From Stentor roeselii (lineage: Eukaryota; Ciliophora; Heterotrichea; Heterotrichida; Stentoridae): a DNA stretch of 64,000 bases. The stretch spans positions 1 to 64,000 of the forward strand of contig RSEH01000116.1 in the NCBI GenBank assembly GCA_006503475.1, written 5' to 3'. The position numbers and the translations under genes were made by a program. The notes under the pieces are model-generated. The model was not told the origin of the DNA, did no database searches, and saw only the letters and a program-made list of their open reading frames with translations. Shown one piece after another: positions 19,788-30,032 of this stretch (positions within the stretch are counted from its first letter, which is position 1; each line of letters begins with the position of its first letter).

Positions 19788-20948
19788 TTATTATTAGAAC
19801 AGAAGAAATGTTTGAATATTTTTTTTCGGTGATTTTTTGGATTGGGTATGGGATTGGAAGGAGGTATTTAGGGTTTTATTATTAAGGAGTTTTTTGGTTT
19901 GAGATTGAATGTTTTGATAGAGGGATGTTATTGTTAGAGTTTTAAATTATGTTGGTGGGTGACTGAATAATTTTGATTATATTCAAGTAGGTGGTAAAGT
20001 GTTAGTATATTCTAAAAATTATTGAGCAGATACTATCGAAAGAATCTCAACATTAACTAAGAACCATTTCAATTGCTTTTCAAATTTACCCTTCAAGATT
20101 CATTATTAACTAAATTTCGTTTATTTACTCTTCTTGAAATCGCTTCTCTTCCTAAAATTCTACATTTCAACTCCAAAAAACAATAAGTAAAAATTACTTA
20201 TAATCAGATAATCAATCTCAACAAATAACAGTCAATTTCAAGAATACAAAGAAAGGAAAAGTAGCCCAAGGATTCCGAATAAACCATCTGCTTCTGAAAC
20301 TCAAGTTTTTTTTCATATCAGGTATTATTTTATTTAAAAATATCAAGGTCTAGTTAAATAACTAAAATAACCCAAATATTTTCACTTAGTTCAAAGAATT
20401 TTTTACTAAATCAATTTCAAATAAACGGTGATCTACTCATTAACCCTTCAAATTATCTTCTCAGTTAAATAATCACCGAATAAAATCTCAAATATCTGGG
20501 TAAAGACTGGGTATTAACAATTCAGTGAACAATCTAAAAATTTTCTTGAACAAGACATTCAAGCATAAACATCTGCTGTGCTGCCAAGGATTAATTTTAT
20601 AATTAAACTACGCCTAATAGTTAATTTCTTTAATTTAATGGACTCTTTGAAGGCTTATCATTTTGAATGTCTTTGATAAACATAATAGGCTTTTTTTTCA
20701 GGCCTGGGATTTATAATCTTAGACCATTCAATCATTTGATAAAAAAAAATTTCTTTGTTAAAAAATTTATGTTTAGATAGTAACAAGTCCTAAGAGTAAT
20801 TATTGAAGAAAGTAGATTTAAAAACATAAATTATTTCAAGAGCCATAATGATAATAGACATTATTAAGTGATTTATATATCAACTATCTAGTATTATTAA
20901 TAAAATTGTATTTATCATGAATACTTATTTTCCTAATCTTTATTTCTA
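19788..20948. other. AT-rich interval without a gene
   Basis: About 1.16 kb upstream of 19787 and downstream of the protease gene. The first ~200 bp are G/T-rich on the plus strand, the promoter side of the gene at 19787. Nothing else is recognised. Confidence 0.6.
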
Positions 20949-22277
20949 TTATGCTAAGTTTAAATGGTTCAATAAAAAAGCCTCCAAATTTTCTTCAGAA
21001 TCAAAGTCTAAATTTAATGTCTCAAGTAGTGACTTCAAATCTCTAATATAATCAAATACTTCGCATTCTGCAGATATCCCTGAGTTATAAAAAAATATTT
21101 CTTTTTCTTTATATCTTCCAACTGTCGCCATTAACAAACTTTCAACTAAAGAACAAACACGATTTATTTGATAATTAACAGATTCTTCAGAATATCCATG
21201 TTCAATAATAAGATTCTTTATTTCTGGATAATTTTTATCAATTGAATTTTTAATTTCTTCAGGACTTACCAGATATAACACTTTCAAAACTGCGATCTTG
21301 AATGTTTGATAATTATCTATGAATAAATAGTAGTTTCTATCTTCAAAAGGTAAGCTTAATAAAATTTCATATACTTTTTCATAGTTTCGGTCAATTAGAC
21401 TTCTAACCATTTGAATGAGCTCGGCCTGGCCACTTAATGGAGGTCCCCCGCAATAAATCCCAAGAACTTTTGCATCTGATGAGGATCCTGTCAAGATCGG
21501 AGAACCAGACATGCCTGTTGTTGAGGAAAGTTCAAGCTCCGCCAACCCTGTTTCTGATAACCTGAGCGAACCTTCTGAAATAACTTGAGATTTGAACCTA
21601 TGGAAACCATCTCTTAGTTTTATTTTCACGTCAATAATATTTTCATTGCTGGGTAACATGTAATAGATATCTTGATTTCCTGTGGGATATCCTGAAATGA
21701 GCACTTTTTTTGATTCATAACTGAGAATTTCTCCTTTGTCAGCTATCGGTAGCACGGTAAAATTTAAGCAAAGCTCTAAGTCTGGTACAGATGGTCTTAA
21801 ACATGGATTAAACTGGTATATTGCAATTAGAGCGACGTCGTTGGGTAAGTAGTATTGATTGGAGTGATTTGAAATTTGAACAGACATGAGTTTAGATTGA
21901 AATTCGAGTATTGGGCTACAGGAAAAATTTATAACAGTATTCTCAGGATAAATTTTAGTGAAATTGCCAAAATCGGTACCAAATGCTACAAACATATCTT
22001 GATTTTTCTCTTTTGTTACCAAATTATAGGCCACATGGAAATTTGTTAGCCCGAATGCTAGCACTCTTTTATTATCAATATTTATTATTCCTCTGGGTTT
22101 ACAAAACACGAAGCAGGTCCCAGAAGGAAAAATTTTTCCGATTAACCTTTTTAGCACCTCATCTTCAGGCTTCAAAAGTTTTGTAACATTGTTTGGATCG
22201 AAATTTTCAGCTAAAAATTGCTGTTTTAATGCGACATCGAAGCAGTGAAAAGGCATACGATCAGAGAAATCATCCAT
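20949..22277 (-). CDS. Trypsin-like serine protease, cytosolic
   Basis: Intronless, 442 residues, no signal peptide. Trypsin-like fold marks with a full triad: His81 in LTNFHVAY, Asp147 in PNDVALIAIY and Ser257 in TTGMSGSPIL, with the following LGIYCGG strand. The arrangement is that of intracellular trypsin-like proteins related to HtrA or viral-type chymotrypsin folds rather than secreted zymogens. Residues ~290-440 are helical and unrecognised. Codon use is AT-rich, resembling the left-arm genes, and it is flanked by long AT-rich intergenic DNA. Confidence 0.82.
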   Translation of the reverse strand: MDDFSDRMPFHCFDVALKQQFLAENFDPNNVTKLLKPEDEVLKRLIGKIFPSGTCFVFCKPRGIINIDNKRVLAFGLTNFHVAYNLVTKEKNQDMFVAFGTDFGNFTKIYPENTVINFSCSPILEFQSKLMSVQISNHSNQYYLPNDVALIAIYQFNPCLRPSVPDLELCLNFTVLPIADKGEILSYESKKVLISGYPTGNQDIYYMLPSNENIIDVKIKLRDGFHRFKSQVISEGSLRLSETGLAELELSSTTGMSGSPILTGSSSDAKVLGIYCGGPPLSGQAELIQMVRSLIDRNYEKVYEILLSLPFEDRNYYLFIDNYQTFKIAVLKVLYLVSPEEIKNSIDKNYPEIKNLIIEHGYSEESVNYQINRVCSLVESLLMATVGRYKEKEIFFYNSGISAECEVFDYIRDLKSLLETLNLDFDSEENLEAFLLNHLNLA

Positions 22278-22561
22278 ATTATTATAAAAAAAATAATTTA
22301 CTTGTGAAAATGTCTATATTTTAGTAAAGATTTACCTATTTAACTATTAAATATTTCTCATAAAATTAGGCAAGTATTAAATAAGCCGAACTCACAGAAA
22401 CTATCATAAGAATTATATTTCTTCAATTTTAAATTTTCCTGCACTATATTCTGATAAAGTCCAAATAACCTTATATGTTTCACTTTAATGCCGGAAATAA
22501 AGGTGTTAATATCATAGTTTTTCATGCAATTTTAATTAAAAGAAAATCTTTCCCTATAACA

Positions 22562-24082
22562 ATGGAAGAAATAACTCAACAGGACCTCGAACAAGTCGCT
22601 TTCATTTTCGACCAAATAAAAAACTTTCTAAGAACCCGGGATATCTCAACAACCCGAGCCCTTTCCGACGACTTAGAAGAAGCAGTAACCAACACAATGT
22701 CAGACATCTCAACAAAAATCTGCGAAGACCTCAGTGCAGAGTCTTTACAACTTCACATAATAACAAGTCGATACAATCTTTTCAAGTTCTGTGCAGAAAA
22801 AGTGTCTCTTGCCCAAGAAGACGAAGCGAGTTCAATTTGGACTCAGATTTTTTTCCAAGTAGAAAAAATCTTCCAACAAGTGACTTCGATAGGCTTGGAG
22901 CTTGCTGAACGTCTTTCAACGATTCAAGAAGAGTTTAAAACAAGTAAAAAAGAACAAGAATTGGTTTTGCAAGCCGCTGAAGAATTGGAAAGAACGGCTA
23001 TGGTGTTGACTCAAGAACGTGATGTGTTAAAAGGTGAACTTGAAAGGATTCAAGGGGAAACTCAAGGAACTATCAATCAACTTGAAGAGGAAAATAAGAA
23101 GTATTTGGAAAAAATTATCAAACTTTCAAAACATTCTGCGGAAAATTCACTTCCTGCACCTCCTATTGCCAAGAAAGAGATTAGAGAAGTTAATCCTTAT
23201 AATAGTATGAGAAGCTTCACTAAGTCGGTTGTTTCTCCTACTGTAAAGGATCTCACGTTGAAGCAGATGAAGGATTTTATAGAAGAACTTTACTTGGCGA
23301 AATCGAAATTTGATCTGAAGTGTAATGAGAATAAGATGAAGATAGAAACCCTCCAACAATATCTCCTCACCTACCTCATCACGAAATACGGTTTAAAATC
23401 CCTTGCAAACGACTGGGTATCAGCAATCGAGCGAGCAATATCAAAGTTTTCCTCAGACGTCGACATTCAACTCTTCGGCAAAATTTTACGAAACGAGGTA
23501 AATGAGGACTTTTACATAACCTTCCGTCAAGTACGAGAAGCCTCATTAGAAGTATTAAAACAGCACTTTAAATCGAAATTTCCCTTCAACAGCGAAAAAA
23601 ACCTGAAGTCTTTAGTCGACACAAAAAAATCATCAGACCTTGAAGAAGAAGAGTGGCTGATAATAGTGAAAACTTTACATGAAGAGCAGGATCAAGAAGA
23701 AATAATTCGAGGAGTGGCTCACAAGATCTGGAATAATTCTTTGTCAGTCTCGGGGCTTCAGAAAAGAACAAAAAAAATCAGTTTTAATGAATTGATGCAA
23801 ACACTTCTTGAGTTTCAGATGAATAGTCATGAAGAGTATCTGAGACCTTTACTTCCTGTTTTTAGAGAACATGATTATAATGGAGTTCTTACTCATCAGG
23901 CGTTTTTTGAAGTCATGAGCGAGTTTGGCATCGAGTTTGAAGCGACGAGATTTGTGAAGATTTTAGATCCGAATTTGACTGATAGTATCACTTCTTCTAA
24001 TGTTATTAGCTTGTTTACTACTGAAATGATTGAAGGGGAAGTCATTTTGAGAAAACTTTACAATGAGTTAAACACAGAATAA
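22562..24082 (+). CDS. Coiled-coil protein with EF-hand-like C-terminus
   Basis: I chose the ATG at 22562 (MEEITQQDLEQV, context ACAATGG) over an in-frame ATG at 22475, because the extra 29 residues look like translated leader. This gives 506 residues. Residues ~75-210 form a long coiled coil rich in Glu, Gln and Leu. The last ~110 residues contain two helix-loop-helix units (PVFREHDYNGVLTHQAFFEV and KILDPNLTDSITSSNVISLF) like degenerate EF-hands. The pattern recalls ciliary or basal-body coiled-coil EF-hand proteins, but I do not recognise the family. Confidence 0.78.
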   Translation: MEEITQQDLEQVAFIFDQIKNFLRTRDISTTRALSDDLEEAVTNTMSDISTKICEDLSAESLQLHIITSRYNLFKFCAEKVSLAQEDEASSIWTQIFFQVEKIFQQVTSIGLELAERLSTIQEEFKTSKKEQELVLQAAEELERTAMVLTQERDVLKGELERIQGETQGTINQLEEENKKYLEKIIKLSKHSAENSLPAPPIAKKEIREVNPYNSMRSFTKSVVSPTVKDLTLKQMKDFIEELYLAKSKFDLKCNENKMKIETLQQYLLTYLITKYGLKSLANDWVSAIERAISKFSSDVDIQLFGKILRNEVNEDFYITFRQVREASLEVLKQHFKSKFPFNSEKNLKSLVDTKKSSDLEEEEWLIIVKTLHEEQDQEEIIRGVAHKIWNNSLSVSGLQKRTKKISFNELMQTLLEFQMNSHEEYLRPLLPVFREHDYNGVLTHQAFFEVMSEFGIEFEATRFVKILDPNLTDSITSSNVISLFTTEMIEGEVILRKLYNELNTE

Positions 24083-24127
24083 TATAATGATGAAATACGG
24101 GAATTGGTGGGTTTAGATATTAAATAA

Positions 24128-25840
24128 ATGGCTCAGATTGACTATTACATCTTAATAGTACTCACTCTAGCGATAGCCTACACACTGATCTTCGGTTACT
24201 GCATGTACAAGACAAACAAATTCGGTTACTTCAACGACGACTGGAAGCACACAAAAATCTTCTACTTTTCCGTGATAATCCAGACCTTTATCCGGATGAC
24301 GACCTACGCCCTTCTGACCTTTGCGGTTACAAAAGCCCAAAGAAGCCATTCTTTCATCCTGGTGATCCGTTCAGTACCTGGCACATTATTTTTAATCAAC
24401 TACATCCTGTTAGTCTACCAAACATTAAACATTTTTTACCACAGCCACATGGAAAATCGTCTTCACGTCTCCCTTTTAAAGCACTTCACACGTCCTAAGT
24501 TCGGAACAGCAAGAAAACTGATGAGCTTTATAAGCATCATCTGGCTTTGTTACATGGGCGTCATCTATGCTTTGTTATTACTCAACAAAATCACTGGGAC
24601 TTACGTGGAGCTTCAGTTTGCGATAGTAAATTTATTAAGTGGGACTTTAGTACTGTTGTACTTGATGTATCTTTACTCGAAGTACTCGGAGACACCTTTC
24701 AAGTCACTTCAAGACAAGGCCAACTTGCAGATTGTTTCCAGGGTGTTAATGACTTGGACCCTTGGAAGGTACTTGCAAGGGTTTTTAGGCCTGGTTGACT
24801 TTGAATCAGCTTATTTTTTTAATTACTTGTCAAACCCGCAGCAGACGAATTTGGGAAGTTCTATTCTTTTTGTCATGGAAAATCTTATCTGTGATATTTT
24901 GTGCTTTTACATCGTCATGGACTACAGGTTCATCAACATCTTCATCTCCCAAGACGTTGAAAACATGAAAAAATTTGAAGAAATCGAAGAAACACAAAAT
25001 ATTATCGTAACTTCAGAGACTTCTCCACTTTTCATACAAAAAAACTCGATCACCTTGAAAAATCCTTTCAAAAAACGCAGACATGGTTTAGGTGAGTTAT
25101 TTTTCTGCAAAATTAACGAAACTGATGCACTTTGTAGAAAAGTTTCAATTTCTCAAGCCTCAGATTTCGTCGAGGAGATAAAAAAAGAAGTTGAAGAGTT
25201 GAGAAGTAAAAACATTTCAGGACTAAGCCACTTCTACGCGGCTTGCTTGGATCTGCCAGTGATCAACTTGGTCTTCCAAGCGCCGGGGAAGTCACTTTTC
25301 AAAGCATTTCATGAGGAAAAGGCGATAATTTGCTTGAAAGAAAAGATGAAGATTCTGAAAGAAGTGGCTTTGACGATGAAGACTCTTCATGAAAAAAAAA
25401 GTTTTCATGGGCATCTGTCGAGTCATAATGTGATTCTTCAGGAAAGTCATTGTTTGGTGAGTGACTTGGGACTTTTCAATATCAAGAAATATGCTTCGGT
25501 GAAAGATGGATATGGGAATAAAGGATTCTGGACTAGTCCTGAACAGTGGCTTGAAAATGGCAGGGCTGTCGTAAATCCTGCCGCCAGTGATGATGTTTAC
25601 TCTTTTGGTATTCTTTTGTGGGAAGTATTGACTGGTGATATGCCATTTGAGTCCCTTAGGGGTTCTGAGATGAGAACGGAAATTGGAGTTAATAAGAAAA
25701 CACCTAGAGTTCCTGGGTACTTCCCTAAGCAGATTAGGAAACTGCTGGAAATTTGCTGGAGTCCGGTAGAAACTAGAGGAACCATGGATGCTGTGCAGCA
25801 AAAACTTCTAAGTCTGCGATTCGAAGTGATAGCTGAGTGA
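24128..25840 (+). CDS. 7TM protein fused to a TKL-type pseudokinase
   Basis: Intronless, 570 residues. About seven hydrophobic segments occupy residues 5-270 (THH1/TOM- or GPCR-like layout, no diagnostic motif), followed by a cytoplasmic kinase-like domain (~320-565). The VAIK-type Lys (CRKVSI) and a C-lobe SPE with GILLWEVLTG are present. The catalytic loop reads HGHLSSHN, so the HRD Asp is missing; DFG reads DLG and the Gly-rich loop is poor. The domain is therefore probably a pseudokinase of the tyrosine-kinase-like group. It ends in TGA followed at once by TAA, and converges on POLR3F with 20 bp between stops. Confidence 0.85.
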   Translation: MAQIDYYILIVLTLAIAYTLIFGYCMYKTNKFGYFNDDWKHTKIFYFSVIIQTFIRMTTYALLTFAVTKAQRSHSFILVIRSVPGTLFLINYILLVYQTLNIFYHSHMENRLHVSLLKHFTRPKFGTARKLMSFISIIWLCYMGVIYALLLLNKITGTYVELQFAIVNLLSGTLVLLYLMYLYSKYSETPFKSLQDKANLQIVSRVLMTWTLGRYLQGFLGLVDFESAYFFNYLSNPQQTNLGSSILFVMENLICDILCFYIVMDYRFINIFISQDVENMKKFEEIEETQNIIVTSETSPLFIQKNSITLKNPFKKRRHGLGELFFCKINETDALCRKVSISQASDFVEEIKKEVEELRSKNISGLSHFYAACLDLPVINLVFQAPGKSLFKAFHEEKAIICLKEKMKILKEVALTMKTLHEKKSFHGHLSSHNVILQESHCLVSDLGLFNIKKYASVKDGYGNKGFWTSPEQWLENGRAVVNPAASDDVYSFGILLWEVLTGDMPFESLRGSEMRTEIGVNKKTPRVPGYFPKQIRKLLEICWSPVETRGTMDAVQQKLLSLRFEVIAE

Positions 25841-25860
25841 TAAATTAATTTTTTTCCAGT

Positions 25861-26652
25861 TTAAAACTCAAGCCAGCTATTAAGATACTCACATTCCGCA
25901 GGGTTCACAACCCCATCAGGCCTACACTCAAACCTCAACCTACACGCAAAGCAAGGCAAAACCAAAGGATCCACTAAAAAATCCTTAACCGCTTTAAATT
26001 TCCCTCCTTTTTCCTCAACTTCTCCAAGTGCGATCATAGATTGCAAGACATCTTTCGCATTACTTTCTTCAATATTTTTATTAAAGTTGCTTTTCAGGTA
26101 TTCCAAAACATCTTTCAAGCTACAAGGCTTGTCACTAAGTAAAACTTTAACTTGACTGCAAAGGTCATTCATGAGGTTTCTGTCGAATTCAGAGTCAGCA
26201 AACAAGAAGCCTCCAGTGACTCCGCTGTTCGGCTTGGTCCCTTCGACGAACCACATTTTTTTATTCTGATTGACTGACTTCTGTGCGAAAACAAGTCCTT
26301 TTTTCTCGAGAGCTGTCAGAACTTTACTGATTTGGGCAATTGGAATTTGAGTTTTTTGCTTTAGCTCTTGGTTGCTGGTGCCTTTGTCTCCTGCTTCTCG
26401 CACTAACTGGAGAATTAACATTGAAGTGCCTTCTAAGTTCCTCATTTGGGCTGATTGGGTCTCGGTTAAAGACTGGAAAAAAGCCTCTCCTCCTTCTTCA
26501 AAGACAGAAATTTTTCCTTTTGAGAGTAAAGAGTTAATAGCTTCTAGTTTTTCATCGAGGTTTAAAGTAGTTTGATGAGAAATCAACTGGTTCAAGACTG
26601 AATCTTGGATTTTTCCAGATTGATTCAAGATGTTTAAAATGACTTCTTCCAT
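25861..26652 (-). CDS. POLR3F: RNA polymerase III subunit RPC6/RPC34
   Basis: Intronless, 263 residues (human 316). Winged-helix repeats fill residues ~1-150 and the family block GVTGGFLFADSEFD follows. The C-terminus PCFACRLRFECRPDG...PAECEYLNSWLEF keeps four cysteines, the iron-sulfur binding pattern known for this subunit. It acts in Pol III promoter opening and TFIIIB contact in the nucleus. The ATG is only 2 bp after the stop of the upstream same-strand START-like gene. Confidence 0.95.
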   Translation of the reverse strand: MEEVILNILNQSGKIQDSVLNQLISHQTTLNLDEKLEAINSLLSKGKISVFEEGGEAFFQSLTETQSAQMRNLEGTSMLILQLVREAGDKGTSNQELKQKTQIPIAQISKVLTALEKKGLVFAQKSVNQNKKMWFVEGTKPNSGVTGGFLFADSEFDRNLMNDLCSQVKVLLSDKPCSLKDVLEYLKSNFNKNIEESNAKDVLQSMIALGEVEEKGGKFKAVKDFLVDPLVLPCFACRLRFECRPDGVVNPAECEYLNSWLEF

Positions 26653-26654
26653 TA

Positions 26655-27533
26655 TTAATTACATGAAATTCCCAAGACTTTCTTTAACACTTCTCTGATG
26701 AAGTCGTAAAAGTCACTTTTTTGTCTTACACGATTTTCATATTCACTTCCAGGGAACTGTTTCACAGTGTTTTTCAAAGAGTCCATTAAAAAGTACATAA
26801 TCTGCTTTTTCCCGAAGTCAACAAGCCAATTAGGAAGAAGACTAGGAAAACTTCCTATCTTCGCATTGGCCTGAACAAGTATTTCAACTTTAGTACTACT
26901 GGGTGCGACCCACTGAACTAAAATGCATCCAACATTAACCTCCATTCTCACCACATCCGCCGTGGGCAGAGGCAAAGCATTTCCCAAATACTCCTCAGCA
27001 GGAGTCTTCATCGTGATAAGCATCGCCTGTTCTTCAGCGACAGGATACGCTGAAAAGTCCAACAAACATTCACGATTCGTAAGCGGCCAAGGAAACCAAA
27101 ACGAGTACTTCATCAATTTCTTGAACCTTGCAGGAGATTCCAGAAGATTCACTTGGAACAAAGCGTGAATCCTGTTTAAAACTTACCATGTCGGCAATAG
27201 GTCTACTTCTGAGATCACTGATAAAGTTTCGATCATTCCTGAGTCTATCATCACCACGGCTCTAGTGTAAAAATCAGCACCTGAATAACGACTTTCAACT
27301 TTTATGTCAGTTGTTTCTGATACCAGGTCCCAGTCTGGACTTCGTAAAAGGCCCAGGGCTTCTTGGCAGAGAAGAGAGTCTTCTTCGAATTTTAGAAGTT
27401 CTTGAGTGGGTTTGAATGAAGAGACAAGTTGAAGGTTTTGGTAAGTCTTGATAAGTTCAGGAAAATTGTCTTCGTAAAAAGCTGTTGAAAAGGCTTGTAA
27501 GAGCTCTGAAGAGTTTCGCATATTTATAGCCAT
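26655..27533 (-). CDS. START-like lipid-binding protein 1, two exons
   Basis: Joining 27533-27187 to 27171-26655 across a 15-nt intron gives 287 residues. The chain fits a START domain: an N-terminal helical part, then YSGADFYTRAVVMIDS, the FWFPWPLTNRECLLDFSAYP strand pair, and a long C-terminal helix after PNWLVDFG. START domains carry sterols, phospholipids or ceramide between membranes; no signal or membrane segment is seen. A homologue with the same WPxxNRxxxxxxSA block is at 51746. An alternative ATG at Met5 lies in a more typical ATAAAT context. Confidence 0.85.
27172..27186 (-). other. 15-nt intron
   Basis: GTAAGTTTTAAACAG on the minus strand, phase 2, in the START-like gene; retention gives an in-frame TAA. 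Confidence 0.9.
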
Positions 27534-27580
27534 GATTTATGCTCATGTAGTTTATTTTCAAATCATCGATATCTATTTAA

Positions 27581-29086
27581 CTACTTTTTTCTCGCGGTTT
27601 TTCTCATTTTCTGGAGATTTAAAGTGATTTCTTTCATTTTCTTGTAGTCGTCTTGACGTAGATTGTCGAGTTTCCAAACACGTTGTTTAGCAGGGTTCAT
27701 ATCATTTGTTTTTCCTTTAGTTTTCGTGATTTTTCTAATTTCCTTTACCTCTTCAGTAGATTTCGCAGAGTCTTCCTCATACCCATCTTCATCTTCATCT
27801 CCTGATTGCATATCAACCGTTTTTTTTCTCATATAATTAAGAACAAATCTGTTGATTCCTCCTTTTCCATCAGCGCGGGGGTCGAAAGGTTCTTCAATGA
27901 TAGAAAAGTTCTTGATGAGAAGTTCATATTCTTTACTATGAACAGCTTCAGGCTTTACTTGATGGTTCTTCGAACAGCATCCTTTTTTCTTGATTGACGT
28001 GTCGAATCTTACAGCTTTTTGTTGGCAGCACTGATAAAAACCGATGTTGCTTCCTGCGTTGAACTTCGGCTCTTGTGGATGATAAGAACAATGACTCAGC
28101 TCTGAACCGATAAACGTCATTCCACAGGTGATGCAGTTGAAATAAGGCAGTCGACCCCAGATTCGCCAGAAGATTTCTTTCCAGGTCAAGTTTTGCTCTT
28201 TCAAGTGCATCAGGAACTTGTTTGCTTGCCAGTTTCGGTCTGGAACGTGCTCTGCTATCACGTTTCCGTGAAAGTCGATGAAGATTCGAGCCTTCTCGCA
28301 TACCATCCACTCACTTTGAGCTTGGGTGTAAAGACGGTTGCAGTATACGCAACGACTTAGAAGGTTGTTCTCGTCTTCTAAGAGTTCTTCCAGCTTTTTC
28401 ATGTAGATCTTACTGCATAATTTGTCTTTTCGGTCTTTTAGGTCGTCGAGTTGTTCTGGACTCACATACTTTGACAGCTGTTTGAGTAAATTCATGTTAA
28501 GACAGCTCATATCAATAGGAAGTTTCACGACTTCTTCAAGGTTCTTCGCCGTGAACTCAAGGCACTGTTTGACCAGATCCTGCATTTGAAGGAAGTCAGA
28601 AGAAATAAGAATAGAGATGACTTTAGTCATCTCAAGCTGCGGCTTTTCCTTCGCGAGCATATACTGCATGAGCCATTCGAAAATCTCAACATCGCAATGA
28701 ACACTTATCTCCAAGTCCTCTGCCGTCTGGCAGCTTTGCAAGTGACTTTCGAAGTACTTCATCTTTGAAATCAGAATAGACCGAGGACACTTAAAGTCCT
28801 TGTTAATCTTTTTCCCTTCATCACAAACATGAATGATTATTTCTTCTTCTCTGACTTTCTATTACGGCTCTTTTCTTAAGGCCTGGACTTTGGGAGGCTC
28901 TAGATTCGAGGAAGGAGCTGATATCGGAGAAACTTTTGAAATGTTTGAAACTACTTGCTTTGCTTCTGTCTTTAATGTACGAGTTCTTGCTATTGATGTA
29001 CCTGATATCGTCGCGGCGGGAAGGTTTCGGTTTGGAGTGTTTCGGTTGTTTGAACTGGGAGGTCGGCGGAAACTGGATAAGAACAT
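27581..29086 (-). CDS. SANBR: SANBR (KIAA1841)-like BTB protein, two exons
   Basis: Joining 29086-28866 to 28850-27581 across a 15-nt intron gives 496 residues. The N-terminal ~75 residues are Ser/Pro/Asn-rich and disordered. From ~76 the chain closely follows the BTB domain of animal SANBR/KIAA1841: IIIHVCDEGKKINKDFKCPR, then DISVHCDV-type and VISILISSDFL blocks, a C-x-x-C Cys pair (CVYCNRLY), HGNVIAEHVPDRNW, a WRIWGRLPYFNC block and FSHCSYHP-like cysteines. The animal protein's N-terminal SANT domain is not seen. The C-terminus is acidic then basic. Mammalian SANBR represses class-switch recombination; the ciliate role is unknown. Confidence 0.9.
28851..28865 (-). other. 15-nt intron
   Basis: GTAATAGAAAGTCAG on the minus strand, phase 2. 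Removing it fuses the disordered N-terminus to the conserved BTB start, which supports it strongly. Confidence 0.92.
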
Positions 29087-30032
29087 TTTTGAAAGGTATC
29101 AGATTTAATTTTAGGGGTGAGAAGGAATTTAGGTGGGTTGAGAGTTTGGGATTTTTATTGGTGGGAATTTTGGGTTTGAGAGGGTGGGAGAGATGATTGA
29201 GTGGATTGAGTATTGAGATTTGATGGTTAAAATATTTTATTAGTTTAGCGAATTAAGAATTATTTCAGGATAATTAGAAATATATTAAGAATCATAGAGG
29301 ATTGATTTGCAGGTCGTAGGTCTTTTATCTTCTATTATTTTTAGATTGATATCAAAACTTCAGATCTTCGGTTTTCTGAAAGTAAAAAAAGTTGAGATTG
29401 TGAAGGATAGAGGGTAGGCGATATGAAAGGTTTGTTATTGTGAGTAAAATTTATTTAGTTCGCTAAATTATAAATTCATCAGTATTGTTTGATTATTATT
29501 CTTGATTTAATTAATTGGGATTTGTAATTGAGACATTTATAAGATTAAATGTAAATTAAAAGATTTGTCTGTTCAAAGTAATGATGATGAATAATACAAT
29601 ATATGGAAATTATATCAATCAAATTCTATTTACCGTATGTCAACCGCTATTGTCATAAATGATCATTTGATATTAAAATTAATCAACTGATTGATATATT
29701 CGGCTTTTTTATGATATTATTAATCATTCTTAAAGATTCTTCAAGAAATACAGTCTATAAGACTTTTATAAGGACAGAAAGCTATCAATAAGACTAAATA
29801 ATCTATATAAACTCATTTAAACTTTTCCAATAATTTTTATGATTTCACCAAAAGTAATAATAACATATGATAAATCAATAAATAATTCAAGCAATAGATT
29901 TAGAAAAATCCACTTCAACTAATAAAAACATGAAACAAATAAGCAATTACCTCCAGCAATATGAATCAAATTTTCATTTTAATAATGAAAAACCTCTCAA
30001 CCCATCCGCAAAATGTCTTCTTCTCCAAATAA
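29087..30032. other. Divergent intergenic region
   Basis: About 950 bp between the SANBR-like ATG and the first Kelch receptor ATG. It is G/T-rich on the plus strand near SANBR and very AT-rich in the rest. A 9-nt inverted pair TTTAGCGAA/TTCGCTAAA sits at 29244-29252 and 29459-29467. No gene is seen. Confidence 0.6.

Noticed and set aside
22475-22561. An upstream in-frame ATG for the coiled-coil gene
   Set aside because: The added 29 residues are unlike the rest and the ATG at 22562 has the normal context of this window.
29244-29467. Inverted 9-mers TTTAGCGAA and TTCGCTAAA 206 bp apart as possible transposon ends
   Set aside because: Short arms, no target duplication and no coding sequence between; likely chance.
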